This document shows, piece by piece, positions 26,443-35,574 of a stretch of DNA of 64,000 nucleotides. Numbering within the stretch: position 1 is the first letter of the stretch; each line of letters starts with the position of its first letter. The stretch spans positions 25,828-89,827 of the forward strand of contig CBFHOG010000008.1 in NCBI GenBank assembly GCA_965657545.1, written 5' to 3'. Made by a program: the position numbers and the translations under genes. The notes below the pieces were generated by a model. That model saw nothing but the letters and a program-made list of their open reading frames with translations. It was not told where the DNA came from and did not search any database. The DNA is from UBA7446 sp965657545. Its GTDB lineage: Bacteria; Bacteroidota; Bacteroidia; Flavobacteriales; Flavobacteriaceae.

Positions 26443-27816
26443 ATGTACGCAGTTGTTGATGTAGAAACCACCGGCGGGAAGTACAACGAAGAAGGAATTA
26501 CAGAAATTGCCATTTTTAAGTATGATGGAAACAAAATTGTGGACCAATTTATTAGCCTTGTAAATCCAGAACGACCCATTCAACCATTTGTGGCAAACCT
26601 CACAGGTATTAACGAAAAAATGTTGCGTAACGCACCTAAGTTTTATGAAGTTGCCAAGCGCATTGTAGAAATTACTGAAGATTGTACCCTTGTAGCACAC
26701 AATGCAAGTTTTGATTACCGTATGCTTTGTACTGAATTTAATCGATTGGGTTTTACGTATGAAAAACCTACACTTTGTACCGTTTCTCTTTCCAAAATAC
26801 TAATTCCAGAACAAGCATCCTATAAACTTGGAAAACTTGTTCGCTCGTTGGGTATTCCTCTAAGTGACCGTCATCGTGCCGCTGGCGATGCCCGAGCTAC
26901 TGTGAAACTCCTTAAATTATTATTAGACAAAGACACTGAAAAAAAAATTGTAAAGGAAGTGCTTCGCACAAAAGAGCAAGACCAAGTTTCACGCAAATTT
27001 TTACATTTGGTAGATCAAGCGAAAACTGTTACAGGCGTGTATTACCTGCATAATCAACAAGGAGATGTTATTTATATTGGAAAAAGCACCAATATGAGAA
27101 AGCGCTTAAACCAGCACTTTACAGGGAAAAGTCGAAAAGCGTTAAAAATCCAATTGGAAACGCATAGTGTAAGCACCGAAGAGACAGGTAGTGAACTCAT
27201 TGCCTTATTAAAAGAGGTAGATGAAATTCAACTACATAAGCCCAAACACAACAGAGTGCACAAAAACGACCGAATACGATTTGGATTAGAAGAGGGTGTC
27301 ACAAGTTTAGGTTATCGATTTCTGCGGATTGTACATGCGCAAGACGGCATTCCCTATGTCACCACATTTAAAAATTTAAACAACGCTCGAAAAACATTGT
27401 ATTTTTTCGCACAGAAATACACACTTTGCCTAAAATTAGTGGGATTGGAATCTCCAAAAAACGCATGTTCGCATGAACAAATCAATCAATGTTTGGGTGC
27501 TTGTATAGAAAAGGAAACTGCAGAGCAATATAACAATCGCGTACAGCAATGCATAGACAGGTTGAGTTTTCAATCCCCAAATATGTTGCTCATAGACAAG
27601 GGAAGAACACATGACGAGCGTAGTATTGTCCTTATACAAGACAATGAGTATAAGGGTTTTGGATTTGTGAGTCTAAATTATCAACTCACAAACATGGATA
27701 TGATCAATACGCTAATTACCCCCATGAAAAACTCACGTGCTGCAAGACATATTATTCAGCAATTTGTGCGAAAAAACAAGGTTAAAGAAATTGTAAATTT
27801 GGATGAAACGCCCTAA
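26443..27816 (+). CDS. Fusion nuclease: DnaQ-type 3'-5' exonuclease plus GIY-YIG (UvrC/Cho-like) domain
   Basis: A 457-residue protein. Residues 1-170 are a DEDDh exonuclease: VDVETTGG at 5-12, HNASFDY at about 86-92 and HRAAGDAR near 145. Residues about 195-280 are a GIY-YIG endonuclease: TGVYYLHNQQGDVIYIGKST followed by KRLNQHF. The C-terminal 170 residues resemble the region after the nuclease domain in Cho/UvrC-like proteins. A role in DNA repair incision with end trimming is inferred. Similar DEDD-Cho fusions exist in other phyla. The miaA start lies inside its 3' end (14-base overlap). Confidence 0.88.
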   Translation: MYAVVDVETTGGKYNEEGITEIAIFKYDGNKIVDQFISLVNPERPIQPFVANLTGINEKMLRNAPKFYEVAKRIVEITEDCTLVAHNASFDYRMLCTEFNRLGFTYEKPTLCTVSLSKILIPEQASYKLGKLVRSLGIPLSDRHRAAGDARATVKLLKLLLDKDTEKKIVKEVLRTKEQDQVSRKFLHLVDQAKTVTGVYYLHNQQGDVIYIGKSTNMRKRLNQHFTGKSRKALKIQLETHSVSTEETGSELIALLKEVDEIQLHKPKHNRVHKNDRIRFGLEEGVTSLGYRFLRIVHAQDGIPYVTTFKNLNNARKTLYFFAQKYTLCLKLVGLESPKNACSHEQINQCLGACIEKETAEQYNNRVQQCIDRLSFQSPNMLLIDKGRTHDERSIVLIQDNEYKGFGFVSLNYQLTNMDMINTLITPMKNSRAARHIIQQFVRKNKVKEIVNLDETP

Positions 27817-28717
27817 ACTTATAACCATTTCTGGGCCAACAGCCATTGGCAAAACTTCTTTTGCGGTGACTTTAGCAAAACAATTGGGATGTCCTATACT
27901 TTCAAGCGACGCACGTCAATTTTTTAAAGAGATGGAAATTGGAACAGCTGTACCCACAGCCGCCGAACAACAGGGTGTACAACATTATTTTATTCAACAT
28001 AAAAGCATACATGACCCCTACTCTGTTGGAGATTTTGAGAAAGATGCAATTAAGCTGCTTACGACCCTGTTCAAAAGCTTTGAAGTGGTGATTTTAGTTG
28101 GAGGTTCAAACCTATATACAGAAGCAGTTGTTTATGGGTTAGATATATTTCCCGATGTGTCAGAAGCCATTTCTGAAATGTGGCAAAAGGCATATAGCAC
28201 TCATGGTCTAGCATATTTGCAAGAAGAGCTTAAACGTTTAGATCCCAAATATTTCGAAATTGTTGATACGCAAAATCACGTCAGATTATTACGAGCATTA
28301 GGCGTCTGTACAGCCTCAGGAAAACCGTATTCATCTTTCTTGGGACAACCCAAAAAACCACGTTCTTTTGACACCGTTTCTATTGAACTTACAATGAGCC
28401 GAGAAAAAATATACGATCGCATTAATAGACGCGTGGATATGATGATAGAAAACGGATTGGTCCAAGAGGTAAAAACATTATTACCCTATAAAAACCTCAA
28501 TGCACTACAAACGGTTGGCTACCGAGAACTACTGCCCTATTTTGAGGGAAAACAATCTTTGGAAGAAAGCATAGAAAATATCAAAACAAATACAAGAAGA
28601 TTTGCCAAACGCCAACTTACATGGCTTCGCAATCACCCTGTACAATTTAAACTGCCTTATAATACAGCAATCGATAAGCTGCTCGTTCAGGAACTAGGCC
28701 TTGAAAAAAGCGTCTAG
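27803..28717 (+). CDS. miaA: tRNA dimethylallyltransferase MiaA
   Basis: Transfers a dimethylallyl group to A37 of tRNAs that read UNN codons. The 304 residues show the P-loop SGPTAIGKTSFAV at about 9-21, SSDARQFFKEMEIGTA, VGGSNLYTEAVVYGLD and TRRFAKRQLTWLRN. The beginning overlaps the fusion nuclease gene by 14 bases. Its 3' end overlaps the convergent purC gene by 24 bases, so the last seven codons of miaA are antisense to the last codons of purC. Confidence 0.95.
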   Translation: MKRPKLITISGPTAIGKTSFAVTLAKQLGCPILSSDARQFFKEMEIGTAVPTAAEQQGVQHYFIQHKSIHDPYSVGDFEKDAIKLLTTLFKSFEVVILVGGSNLYTEAVVYGLDIFPDVSEAISEMWQKAYSTHGLAYLQEELKRLDPKYFEIVDTQNHVRLLRALGVCTASGKPYSSFLGQPKKPRSFDTVSIELTMSREKIYDRINRRVDMMIENGLVQEVKTLLPYKNLNALQTVGYRELLPYFEGKQSLEESIENIKTNTRRFAKRQLTWLRNHPVQFKLPYNTAIDKLLVQELGLEKSV

Positions 28718-29644
28718 ATTTTGCTGTATCCGGCTTGAAACATTCGAGAGGTCAGCTTTCTGAAAAGTATTTCCTGTAATGTGTTCATATAGTTCAATAT
28801 AGCGCTCAGAGACAGAAGCAATATAAGCTTCAGACATGTCGGGTAGTTGTTGGCCTGGCTTTCCTTGAAAGTCATGCTCGATTAACCAACGGCGTACAAA
28901 TTCTTTTGACAATTGACGCTGTGGCTCCCCTTTTTCTTGACGCGCTTGATATCCATCTGCATAAAAATACCGTGAGGAATCTGGTGTATGAATTTCATCA
29001 ATTAATATAATATTCCCATCCGTGTCTTTTCCAAATTCGTATTTGGTATCAACCAGAATTAGACCTTGCGCAGCAGCCATTTCGGTTCCTCTAGCAAATA
29101 AAGCCCTGGTATAATGTGCTAATTGATCGTATTCTTCCGCAGTAACAATTTTTCTTTCGATGAGTTCTGCGGGGGTAATATCTTCATCGTGGTCGCCTTG
29201 TTCAGCTTTTGTAGCTGGTGTGATGAGTGGTTCTGGAAACATATCATTTTCACGCATTCCCTCTGGCATGGCTGCACCGCACAATGAACGTTTACCTAAG
29301 GTATATTCTCTGGCAGCATGACCTGCTAAATAACCTCGAATCACCATTTCAACTTTTAATGGCTCGCAAGATTTTCCTACAGCTACATTTGGGTCGGGAG
29401 TAGCTACAAGCCAGTTTGGTACAATGTCTGCGGTTGCAGCTAGCATATGAGCTGCAATTTGGTTTAAAATTTGCCCTTTATACGGAATGCCTTTTGGCAT
29501 GACAACATCAAAAGCTGAAAGACGATCCGTGGCAACCATGACCAGCATATCATTTTCTAAGGCATAAACCTCACGTACTTTACCCGTGTATTTAGATTTC
29601 AAACCTCTTAGGTTTAAATCGGAATGCATCAGTGTTTGCATCAT
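28694..29644 (-). CDS. purC: Phosphoribosylaminoimidazole-succinocarboxamide synthase
   Basis: Purine pathway enzyme joining aspartate to CAIR. The 316 residues carry KYTGKVREVYAL near the N-terminus, ATDRLSAFDVVMP, MVIRGYLAGHAAREY, LILVDTKYEFG, and EIHTPDSSRYF. Start chosen at ATG 29644 (MMQTLMHSDL), one base after the phoH stop; a longer reading would overlap phoH by 35 bases and has no homology. Convergent overlap of 24 bases with miaA. It is likely co-transcribed with phoH. Confidence 0.94.
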   Translation of the reverse strand: MMQTLMHSDLNLRGLKSKYTGKVREVYALENDMLVMVATDRLSAFDVVMPKGIPYKGQILNQIAAHMLAATADIVPNWLVATPDPNVAVGKSCEPLKVEMVIRGYLAGHAAREYTLGKRSLCGAAMPEGMRENDMFPEPLITPATKAEQGDHDEDITPAELIERKIVTAEEYDQLAHYTRALFARGTEMAAAQGLILVDTKYEFGKDTDGNIILIDEIHTPDSSRYFYADGYQARQEKGEPQRQLSKEFVRRWLIEHDFQGKPGQQLPDMSEAYIASVSERYIELYEHITGNTFQKADLSNVSSRIQQNLDAFFKA

Positions 29645-29645
29645 A

Positions 29646-30602
29646 TTAGTTGTGGTGTTCTGTTTGTTTGTAAGCGTCAATTACCTTTTTAACCAATCGG
29701 TGTCGAATAACATCTTTATCATCTAAATAAATCATACCAATACCCTTAACATTTCCCAACACAAGAATTGCTTCTTTTAAGCCTGAAATTACACGGCGAG
29801 GCAAATCGATTTGACCAGGGTCACCAGTAATCATAAACTTGGCGTTTTTGCCCATGCGCGTCAAAAACATTTTCATTTGGTTGTGAGTGGTATTTTGTGC
29901 CTCATCTAAAATTACAAAGGCATTATCAAGTGTTCTCCCACGCATAAAAGCCATTGGCGCAATTTGAATAATGCCATTTTCAATATAATGATCGAGTTTT
30001 TCATTGGGAATCATATCACGTAATGCATCGTAAAGGGGTTGCATATACGGATCTAATTTTTCTTTTAAGTCCCCTGGAAGAAAACCCAAATTTTCACCTG
30101 CTTCAACAGCTGGACGAGTCAAAATAATTCTTTTAACTTGTTTATTTTTCAATGCTTTAACAGCCAACGCAACTCCGGTATAGGTTTTGCCAGTACCCGC
30201 AGGTCCAACAGCAAAAACCATATCGTTTTTAGTCATGGCATCTACAAGCTTGGCTTGGTTTTGGGTTTGTGCTTTAATAATTTTTCCGCCAACACCGTGT
30301 AAAATTACTTTGTTGTCGTCTGGGTCTAAGCCAAAATTATCTTCTTCGTCGCTCTCTAAAATTTGCTGAACCGTTTCGCCATTAAGTGAATTGTATTTTC
30401 CGTAGTGTGACACAAGTCTATCAACTTGTTTTTCAAATACTTCCAGTAAATCTTCTTCCCCAAAAGCGGTGATTTTATTTCCGCGAACCACTATTTTTAT
30501 TTTAGGGAAATACTTTTTTAAAAGAGCGATGTTTTTGTTGTTTTTCCCTCCGTAGAACTCGGTTGGATTAACCTCGGCTAACTCGATTGCAATTTCGTTC
30601 AA
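29646..30602 (-). CDS. PhoH-family ATPase
   Basis: A 318-residue cytoplasmic P-loop ATPase of the PhoH/PhoL family, associated with RNA metabolism and ribosome maturation (often near ybeY, not seen here). Seen: an N-terminal KH-like region with KYFPKIKIVVRGNKITAFGE, Walker A AVGPAGTGKTYTG, Walker B AFVILDEAQNTT and MKMFLTRMGKNAKFMITGDP. The start is uncertain: TTG 30602 (LNEIAIELAEVNP) fits the family best, but an ATG at 30635 in the same frame is possible. purC follows after one base. Confidence 0.88.
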   Translation of the reverse strand: MNEIAIELAEVNPTEFYGGKNNKNIALLKKYFPKIKIVVRGNKITAFGEEDLLEVFEKQVDRLVSHYGKYNSLNGETVQQILESDEEDNFGLDPDDNKVILHGVGGKIIKAQTQNQAKLVDAMTKNDMVFAVGPAGTGKTYTGVALAVKALKNKQVKRIILTRPAVEAGENLGFLPGDLKEKLDPYMQPLYDALRDMIPNEKLDHYIENGIIQIAPMAFMRGRTLDNAFVILDEAQNTTHNQMKMFLTRMGKNAKFMITGDPGQIDLPRRVISGLKEAILVLGNVKGIGMIYLDDKDVIRHRLVKKVIDAYKQTEHHN

Positions 30603-30645
30603 ATGTGTGTTTTTAAATAATAAGCCCGAAGGCACTGAATTTTGG

Positions 30646-30653
30646 TAACTTTG
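30646..30653 (+). promoter_or_regulatory. -7 box TAACTTTG for the SAM hydrolase family gene
   Basis: Exact TAnnTTTG match on the plus strand. The predicted start of transcription (about 30658) falls inside the -7 box of the opposite promoter serving phoH, so the two promoters overlap. Confidence 0.5.
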
Positions 30654-30657
30654 TATT

Positions 30658-30665
30658 CAAAATTA
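30658..30665 (-). promoter_or_regulatory. -7 box TAATTTTG for phoH
   Basis: Exact TAnnTTTG match on the minus strand; predicted transcription start about 30653, inside the opposing -7 box. The leader would be about 18 or 51 bases, depending on which phoH start is used. Confidence 0.45.
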
Positions 30666-30703
30666 AGCAATTTTTAGCTTGATAAATTAAGTTAAGGTTA
30701 TTT

Positions 30704-31528
30704 ATGGCGCTAATAACGCTCACAACTGATTTTGGTTTGCAAGATGCCTATGTTGCTGGGCTAAAAGCAAAATTATATCAACAACTTGAATCCCCGCAAA
30801 TTGTTGATATTGCCCACCTAATTGATCCATTTCATATTGGGCAAACTGCTTATATCGTACGGTCGGTTTATCGTGATTTCCCAGAAAAAAGCATTCACTT
30901 TATCGGGGTAGATTTTACAAAGACACCAGAGCAAGAACTCATTATCGCCTTGCTAAATGACCATTATTTTGTTTGTGCTGACAACGGCTTTTTATCACTT
31001 TTAGAACCTGAAATTAATCCGTCAGACTGTATTAGAATACACCTGCCACAGACCAAAACTCTCGACAAAGCCATTGAAGCCATAGCGCATTTACACAGAG
31101 GTGGTGGGCTTAGTGTTATAGGAACACCAATACAAAAACCAAGAGAGCGTACCCAACACATGCCCTTGGTGAATCCGCAAAAGAATGAAATTCACGGTCA
31201 TGTACTTCACGTAGATCGATATGGGAATGTGATTACCAATATCACAAGAAAATTATTTGACCGCATCAGAGATAAGCGCGCATTTGTGATTCACGCTCGA
31301 AACCATAGTTTTGAACAGGTTTACAACGACTACCATGAAGTTATACGCTATGATGTTCCAAAGCAAAACCGCGAGGAAGATGGAAAAAAATTAGCACTAT
31401 TTAACAGTCAAGACCATTTAGAACTTGCTATTTATAAGGGAAATCCTAACTATGGTGGAGGTGCAAGTACGTTATTTGGGTTATCGTTTTTAGATCCTAT
31501 CCGCGTAGCGTTCATAAATGATTACTAG
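30704..31528 (+). CDS. SAM hydroxide adenosyltransferase (DUF62 family)
   Basis: A 274-residue homologue of chlorinase/fluorinase-like proteins that hydrolyse S-adenosylmethionine to adenosine and methionine. Seen: ITLTTDFGLQDAYVAGLKA at the N-terminus, including the Asp that binds the ribose; IVDIAHLIDPFHIGQTAYI; FIGVDF; and HVDRYGNVITNI in the C-terminal beta-barrel domain. Length is normal. Its physiological role in most bacteria is uncertain. It stands alone between phoH and dnaN, sharing an overlapping divergent promoter with phoH. Confidence 0.88.
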   Translation: MALITLTTDFGLQDAYVAGLKAKLYQQLESPQIVDIAHLIDPFHIGQTAYIVRSVYRDFPEKSIHFIGVDFTKTPEQELIIALLNDHYFVCADNGFLSLLEPEINPSDCIRIHLPQTKTLDKAIEAIAHLHRGGGLSVIGTPIQKPRERTQHMPLVNPQKNEIHGHVLHVDRYGNVITNITRKLFDRIRDKRAFVIHARNHSFEQVYNDYHEVIRYDVPKQNREEDGKKLALFNSQDHLELAIYKGNPNYGGGASTLFGLSFLDPIRVAFINDY

Positions 31529-31567
31529 CTGTTAATAAATTTGTTTTAGGTTGGTAAATCGAAACAA

Positions 31568-31575
31568 TATATTTG
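31568..31575 (+). promoter_or_regulatory. -7 box TATATTTG of dnaN
   Basis: Exact TAnnTTTG match 18 bases before the dnaN start codon. Confidence 0.5.
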
Positions 31576-31593
31576 TAGTTAAACAAACGCATT

Positions 31594-32712
31594 ATGAACT
31601 TCATAGTATCCAGTACGCAATTGCTACGTCAGCTCCAGACCCTAAGCGGCGTTTTAAACAGTAGCAATACCTTACCCATTTTAGACCACATATTATTTGA
31701 ACTGTATCCTGGGCAGTTGCGTCTTACCGCAACAGACTTAGAAACTACCATAAGTGCATCTCTTCAAGTTGAAGCAACACAAGAAGGTAAAATTGCAATA
31801 CCCGCTCGACTTCTTTTAGACACGCTAAAAACATTTCCAGAGCAACCATTAACATTTTCGCAAGCAGACAACAATACCCTTGAAATAAGTTCAGACCAAG
31901 GTAAGTATGCACTTGCGTATGCCAATGCAGATGAGTTTCCGCAAGCAGCTGATGTTACAGATGCGTCAAGCGTCAGCATACAGGGCGATACCTTAGCTAC
32001 CGCCATTACAAATACCATTTTTGCAAGTGGAAACGATGACTTACGTCCCGTAATGAGTGGTGTGTTTTTTCAACTTTCCTCTAGTGGATTGACGTTTGTT
32101 GCAACAGATGCACACAAACTTGTAAAGTATGAAAGATCAGATTTGGTAGCGCCAGAAACGGCAGAATTTATCATGCCAAAAAAACCTTTGAACTTGCTTA
32201 AGTCTGTTTTATTGGGAAGTGAAGCTGAGGTTAAGATAGATTACAATTCTAGTAACGTACAGTTCTCTTTTGAAAACACGGTTCTTATATGTCGATTAAT
32301 TGACGGAAAATATCCCAACTACGAAGCGGTAATCCCAAAAGAAAATCCCAACGTGATGAGTATTAATCGCGTTCAATTTCTAAATACGGTTAAACGTGTG
32401 AGTATTTTCTCAAACAAAACGACGCACCAAATAAGATTGCGTATTGCAGGTGCAGAACTACATATTTCTGCTGAAGATATAGATTACAGCAATAAAGCGG
32501 AAGAACGTTTAGCATGTTCTTACCAAGGCGACGATATGCAAATCGGCTTTAATGCAAGGTTTTTGACAGAAATGCTTAGCAATCTTAATTCCGAAGAAAT
32601 TCAACTTGAGTTATCACTGCCTAACAGAGCAGGGATAATTACTCCAGTAGATGGATCAGAAGAGGGCGAGCAAGTTACCATGCTAGTCATGCCCGTAATG
32701 CTCAACAATTAA
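31594..32712 (+). CDS. dnaN: DNA polymerase III beta subunit (sliding clamp)
   Basis: Ring-shaped processivity factor of the replicative polymerase. The 372 residues form three similar domains; seen are NTLPILDHILFELYPGQLRL, the MSGVFFQLSSSGLTFVATDA region in domain 2, ICRLIDGKYPNYEAVIP and the C-terminal MLVMPVMLNN that matches the family's MPMRL-type end. Length is normal. dnaA and the origin are not in view. The stop is one base from the stop of the convergent gapN-like gene, with no terminator. Confidence 0.96.
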   Translation: MNFIVSSTQLLRQLQTLSGVLNSSNTLPILDHILFELYPGQLRLTATDLETTISASLQVEATQEGKIAIPARLLLDTLKTFPEQPLTFSQADNNTLEISSDQGKYALAYANADEFPQAADVTDASSVSIQGDTLATAITNTIFASGNDDLRPVMSGVFFQLSSSGLTFVATDAHKLVKYERSDLVAPETAEFIMPKKPLNLLKSVLLGSEAEVKIDYNSSNVQFSFENTVLICRLIDGKYPNYEAVIPKENPNVMSINRVQFLNTVKRVSIFSNKTTHQIRLRIAGAELHISAEDIDYSNKAEERLACSYQGDDMQIGFNARFLTEMLSNLNSEEIQLELSLPNRAGIITPVDGSEEGEQVTMLVMPVMLNN

Positions 32713-32713
32713 A

Positions 32714-34297
32714 CTAGAGCATATAATCTGTGCTGATAAAGTTAGATTTGTGTGAGTCTAGCAATTCACGCAAAATCTCTTTATTGCTATCGGTATCTTT
32801 TGTGGCTAAGAAGGTTCTAATGGAGAATGACCTCAACGCATCTCGAACGCTAAGCGTACTTACCGCAGAATCTTTTCTCCCTGTAAATGGATACACATCT
32901 GGACCTCTTTGACAAGAACTATTCAAGTTTACACGACAAACAAGGTTAGCTAGTGTATCAATCAGCGGACCTAGCTTTTCTATGTCTTTACCAAATAGAC
33001 TTACCTGTTGACCATAGGAAGAAGCTGCCATATCATCTAAAGGAGTGTCAATATCAGCAAAAGACATCACAGGAATCACAGGCCCAAATTGCTCTTCCTC
33101 ATAAACACGCATATCGCGTGTTACAGGATATAAAACGGCAGGGAAAATATAATTTTCTGTACGTTCACCCCCACGTGGATTTAGCACTTTTGCGCCTTTC
33201 GCTTTTGCATCATCGATAAGCTCTTGAATATAGTCTGGCTTGTTGGGTTCTGGAAGTGGTGTTAACAATGTGTTATCCCATGGCATACCCAACTGAAGTG
33301 CATCAACCGCTTTGGTGAATTTGGATAAGAATTCTTCCCTAACCTCTTCATGAACATATAAAATCTTTAAAGCTGTACAGCGTTGCCCATTAAACGATAA
33401 GGTTCCTGCAATACATTCCTGAACAGTTTTGTCCATATCAGCATTAGGTAAAATAATGGCTGGATTTTTAGCCTCCAAACCTAAAACTAAACGGAGCCTA
33501 TTCTTTTTTGGGTGTAAGTCTTGTAACGAAAGTGCTGAAGTACTGTGTCCAATAAGTGCTAACACATCTATTTCACCAGTTTTCATGATAGGTGTAGCAA
33601 TGGTACGCCCACGTCCAAAAACAATATTAACAACACCAGGAGGAAAACTTTCCTTAAATGCTTTAAGCAGTGGAGCAATAAGCAACACACCGTGTTTGGC
33701 CGGCTTAAAAACAGCTGTGTTCCCCATAATAATGGCAGGAATTAGCAACGCAAATGTTTCATTTAGCGGATAATTGTAAGGGCCAAGACAAAGTACAACT
33801 CCAATAGGTCCACGGCGAATATGTGCAAACACTCCTCCGTGATTGTGAAACTTAGCGCTGTCTCGGTCAATATCTTTATACTCGTTAATAGTATCAACGA
33901 TATAATCCACCGTACGATCAAATTCCTTTTCGGAGTCTTTTAAGTTTTTGCCAATTTCCCACATCAACAATTTAACAATCGTGTCGCGTTGTATTTTCAT
34001 GAGCGTAACAAAACGCTCCATGCAGGCAATACGGTCGGCAACTTTCATTGTTGGCCACTCCCCTTTTCCTTTGTCAAATGCGTTTGATGCTGCATCTAAT
34101 GCTTTTAATGCATGTGCCTCGTCCATGTTTGGAACCGAACCCAAATACGTAGGAGCAAGTGTACCTGCTGCATTAGGTGTGTGAATCGTAGAATGAACGT
34201 CTGCTGTTGGGCCATCCCAAAGTGTGAGTTCTCCGTTGATTAAAAAACTGTTGTGGTGAAATGGGGAATCGATTGAATACTCTTTTGGTATATTCAT
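32714..34297 (-). CDS. gapN: NADP-dependent glyceraldehyde-3-phosphate dehydrogenase-like aldehyde dehydrogenase
   Basis: A 527-residue aldehyde dehydrogenase of the non-phosphorylating GAPN type, giving NADPH and 3-phosphoglycerate. Seen: LGPYNYPLNETFALLIPA, the catalytic Glu in LGLEAKNPAI, the catalytic Cys in FNGQRCTALKI, and the GAPN-like RVNLNSSCQRGPDVYPFTGRK near the C-terminus. ATG 34297 (MNIPKEYSIDSP) is chosen over an upstream ATG at 34321, which would overlap the ilvA stop closely. It is the last gene after ilvA, 26 bases away, perhaps linking NADPH supply to IlvC; that link is inference. Confidence 0.85.
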   Translation of the reverse strand: MNIPKEYSIDSPFHHNSFLINGELTLWDGPTADVHSTIHTPNAAGTLAPTYLGSVPNMDEAHALKALDAASNAFDKGKGEWPTMKVADRIACMERFVTLMKIQRDTIVKLLMWEIGKNLKDSEKEFDRTVDYIVDTINEYKDIDRDSAKFHNHGGVFAHIRRGPIGVVLCLGPYNYPLNETFALLIPAIIMGNTAVFKPAKHGVLLIAPLLKAFKESFPPGVVNIVFGRGRTIATPIMKTGEIDVLALIGHSTSALSLQDLHPKKNRLRLVLGLEAKNPAIILPNADMDKTVQECIAGTLSFNGQRCTALKILYVHEEVREEFLSKFTKAVDALQLGMPWDNTLLTPLPEPNKPDYIQELIDDAKAKGAKVLNPRGGERTENYIFPAVLYPVTRDMRVYEEEQFGPVIPVMSFADIDTPLDDMAASSYGQQVSLFGKDIEKLGPLIDTLANLVCRVNLNSSCQRGPDVYPFTGRKDSAVSTLSVRDALRSFSIRTFLATKDTDSNKEILRELLDSHKSNFISTDYML

Positions 34298-34323
34298 GTT
34301 TAAATTTTCATAGCGTTGCAAAA

Positions 34324-35574
34324 TTAAATCAAAAATTGAAATAAATCGGGTTTATTATTTAAATAATCACCAAAAAAACCCTTTTCTTTCATACGATTTA
34401 ACAATGGCTTAAAGTCGGAGGTGGATTTTAATTGAATACCAACAACCGCTGGTCCTTGTGCGCGAGCACTTTTTTTGGAATATTCAAAAAAGGTAATATC
34501 GTCCGTTGGACCTAAAATATCTTGAACAAATTCTTTTAGGGCACCTGCACGCTGTGGAAAACGCACTATAAAGTAATGCTTCAAATCACTAAACAACAAA
34601 GCGCGTTCTTTGATTTCCGCCATACGAGTAATATCGTTATTGCCACCGCAAACAAGACAAACAACATTTTTGCCTTTAATTTCGTCCTTTAATTGTGGTA
34701 ATGCGGAAACGGACATTGCGCCTGCTGGCTCTACAACTATGGCGTCTTTTGTGTACATGGTTAGGATACTTTGGCAAATCTCTCCTTCATCAACCAAAAG
34801 AATATCGTTCATATGTTGTGAACAATAATCAAAGCCAATCTCGCCAATGGTTTTTACTGCTGCCCCATCAACAAAAACATCTATTTCCTCTAAGGTAATA
34901 CGCTCTTGTTGCTTTAACGACTCATACATACTTGGTGCTCCTTTTGGCTCAACGCCAATAATTTTAGTATGTGGTGATTTCTCCTTAAACACACTAATAA
35001 CACCAGATATTAAACCACCTCCACCAATAGGAACAATAATGTAATCTATTGGAGAAGTTGATTGTTCTAAAATTTCCAAAGCCATGGTTGCTTGCCCAGC
35101 AATAACATCTGTATCATCGAAAGGATGAATAAACGTTTTTCCTGTTTCTGCAGCAAAAGATTTTGCGGCTTCATAACAATCATCATAAGTATCCCCTACC
35201 AGTTTTATGGTAATATTTTCACCCCCAAACATATTCACTTGCGACACTTTCTGTTGCGGTGTCGGAGTGGGCATAAAAATAGTGCCGTGGATATTGTGAT
35301 GGCTACAGGCATATGCAACGCCTTGCGCATGGTTTCCTGCACTAGAGCACACTACACCACTAGAACGCTGGGTGTCATTAAGCATAGAAATTTTATTAAA
35401 AGCACCTCGAATCTTAAATGACCGAACTGCCTGTAAATCTTCACGCTTTACAAAAATGGATGCGTCATATAAGTCGCTTAAGCGATCATGATTTTCCAAA
35501 GGTGTAGGAACCGCAACTTTACGAACACGCTCAGCAGCAGCTTCAATAACTGATATGTCTAGTAATGGTCTCAC
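34324..35574 (-). CDS. ilvA: Threonine dehydratase (biosynthetic)
   Basis: PLP enzyme deaminating threonine to 2-oxobutanoate, the first step to isoleucine. The 416 residues contain the PLP lysine in RSFKIRGAFNKI (about residue 54), SAGNHAQGVAYA, the glycine loop PIGGGGLISG, and a C-terminal ACT-like regulatory domain (about 330-416, IVRFPQRAGALKEF). One ACT-like domain, as in the short form, suggests isoleucine control. It starts directly after the ilvC stop in the ilv operon. Confidence 0.93.
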   Translation of the reverse strand: MRPLLDISVIEAAAERVRKVAVPTPLENHDRLSDLYDASIFVKREDLQAVRSFKIRGAFNKISMLNDTQRSSGVVCSSAGNHAQGVAYACSHHNIHGTIFMPTPTPQQKVSQVNMFGGENITIKLVGDTYDDCYEAAKSFAAETGKTFIHPFDDTDVIAGQATMALEILEQSTSPIDYIIVPIGGGGLISGVISVFKEKSPHTKIIGVEPKGAPSMYESLKQQERITLEEIDVFVDGAAVKTIGEIGFDYCSQHMNDILLVDEGEICQSILTMYTKDAIVVEPAGAMSVSALPQLKDEIKGKNVVCLVCGGNNDITRMAEIKERALLFSDLKHYFIVRFPQRAGALKEFVQDILGPTDDITFFEYSKKSARAQGPAVVGIQLKSTSDFKPLLNRMKEKGFFGDYLNNKPDLFQFLI

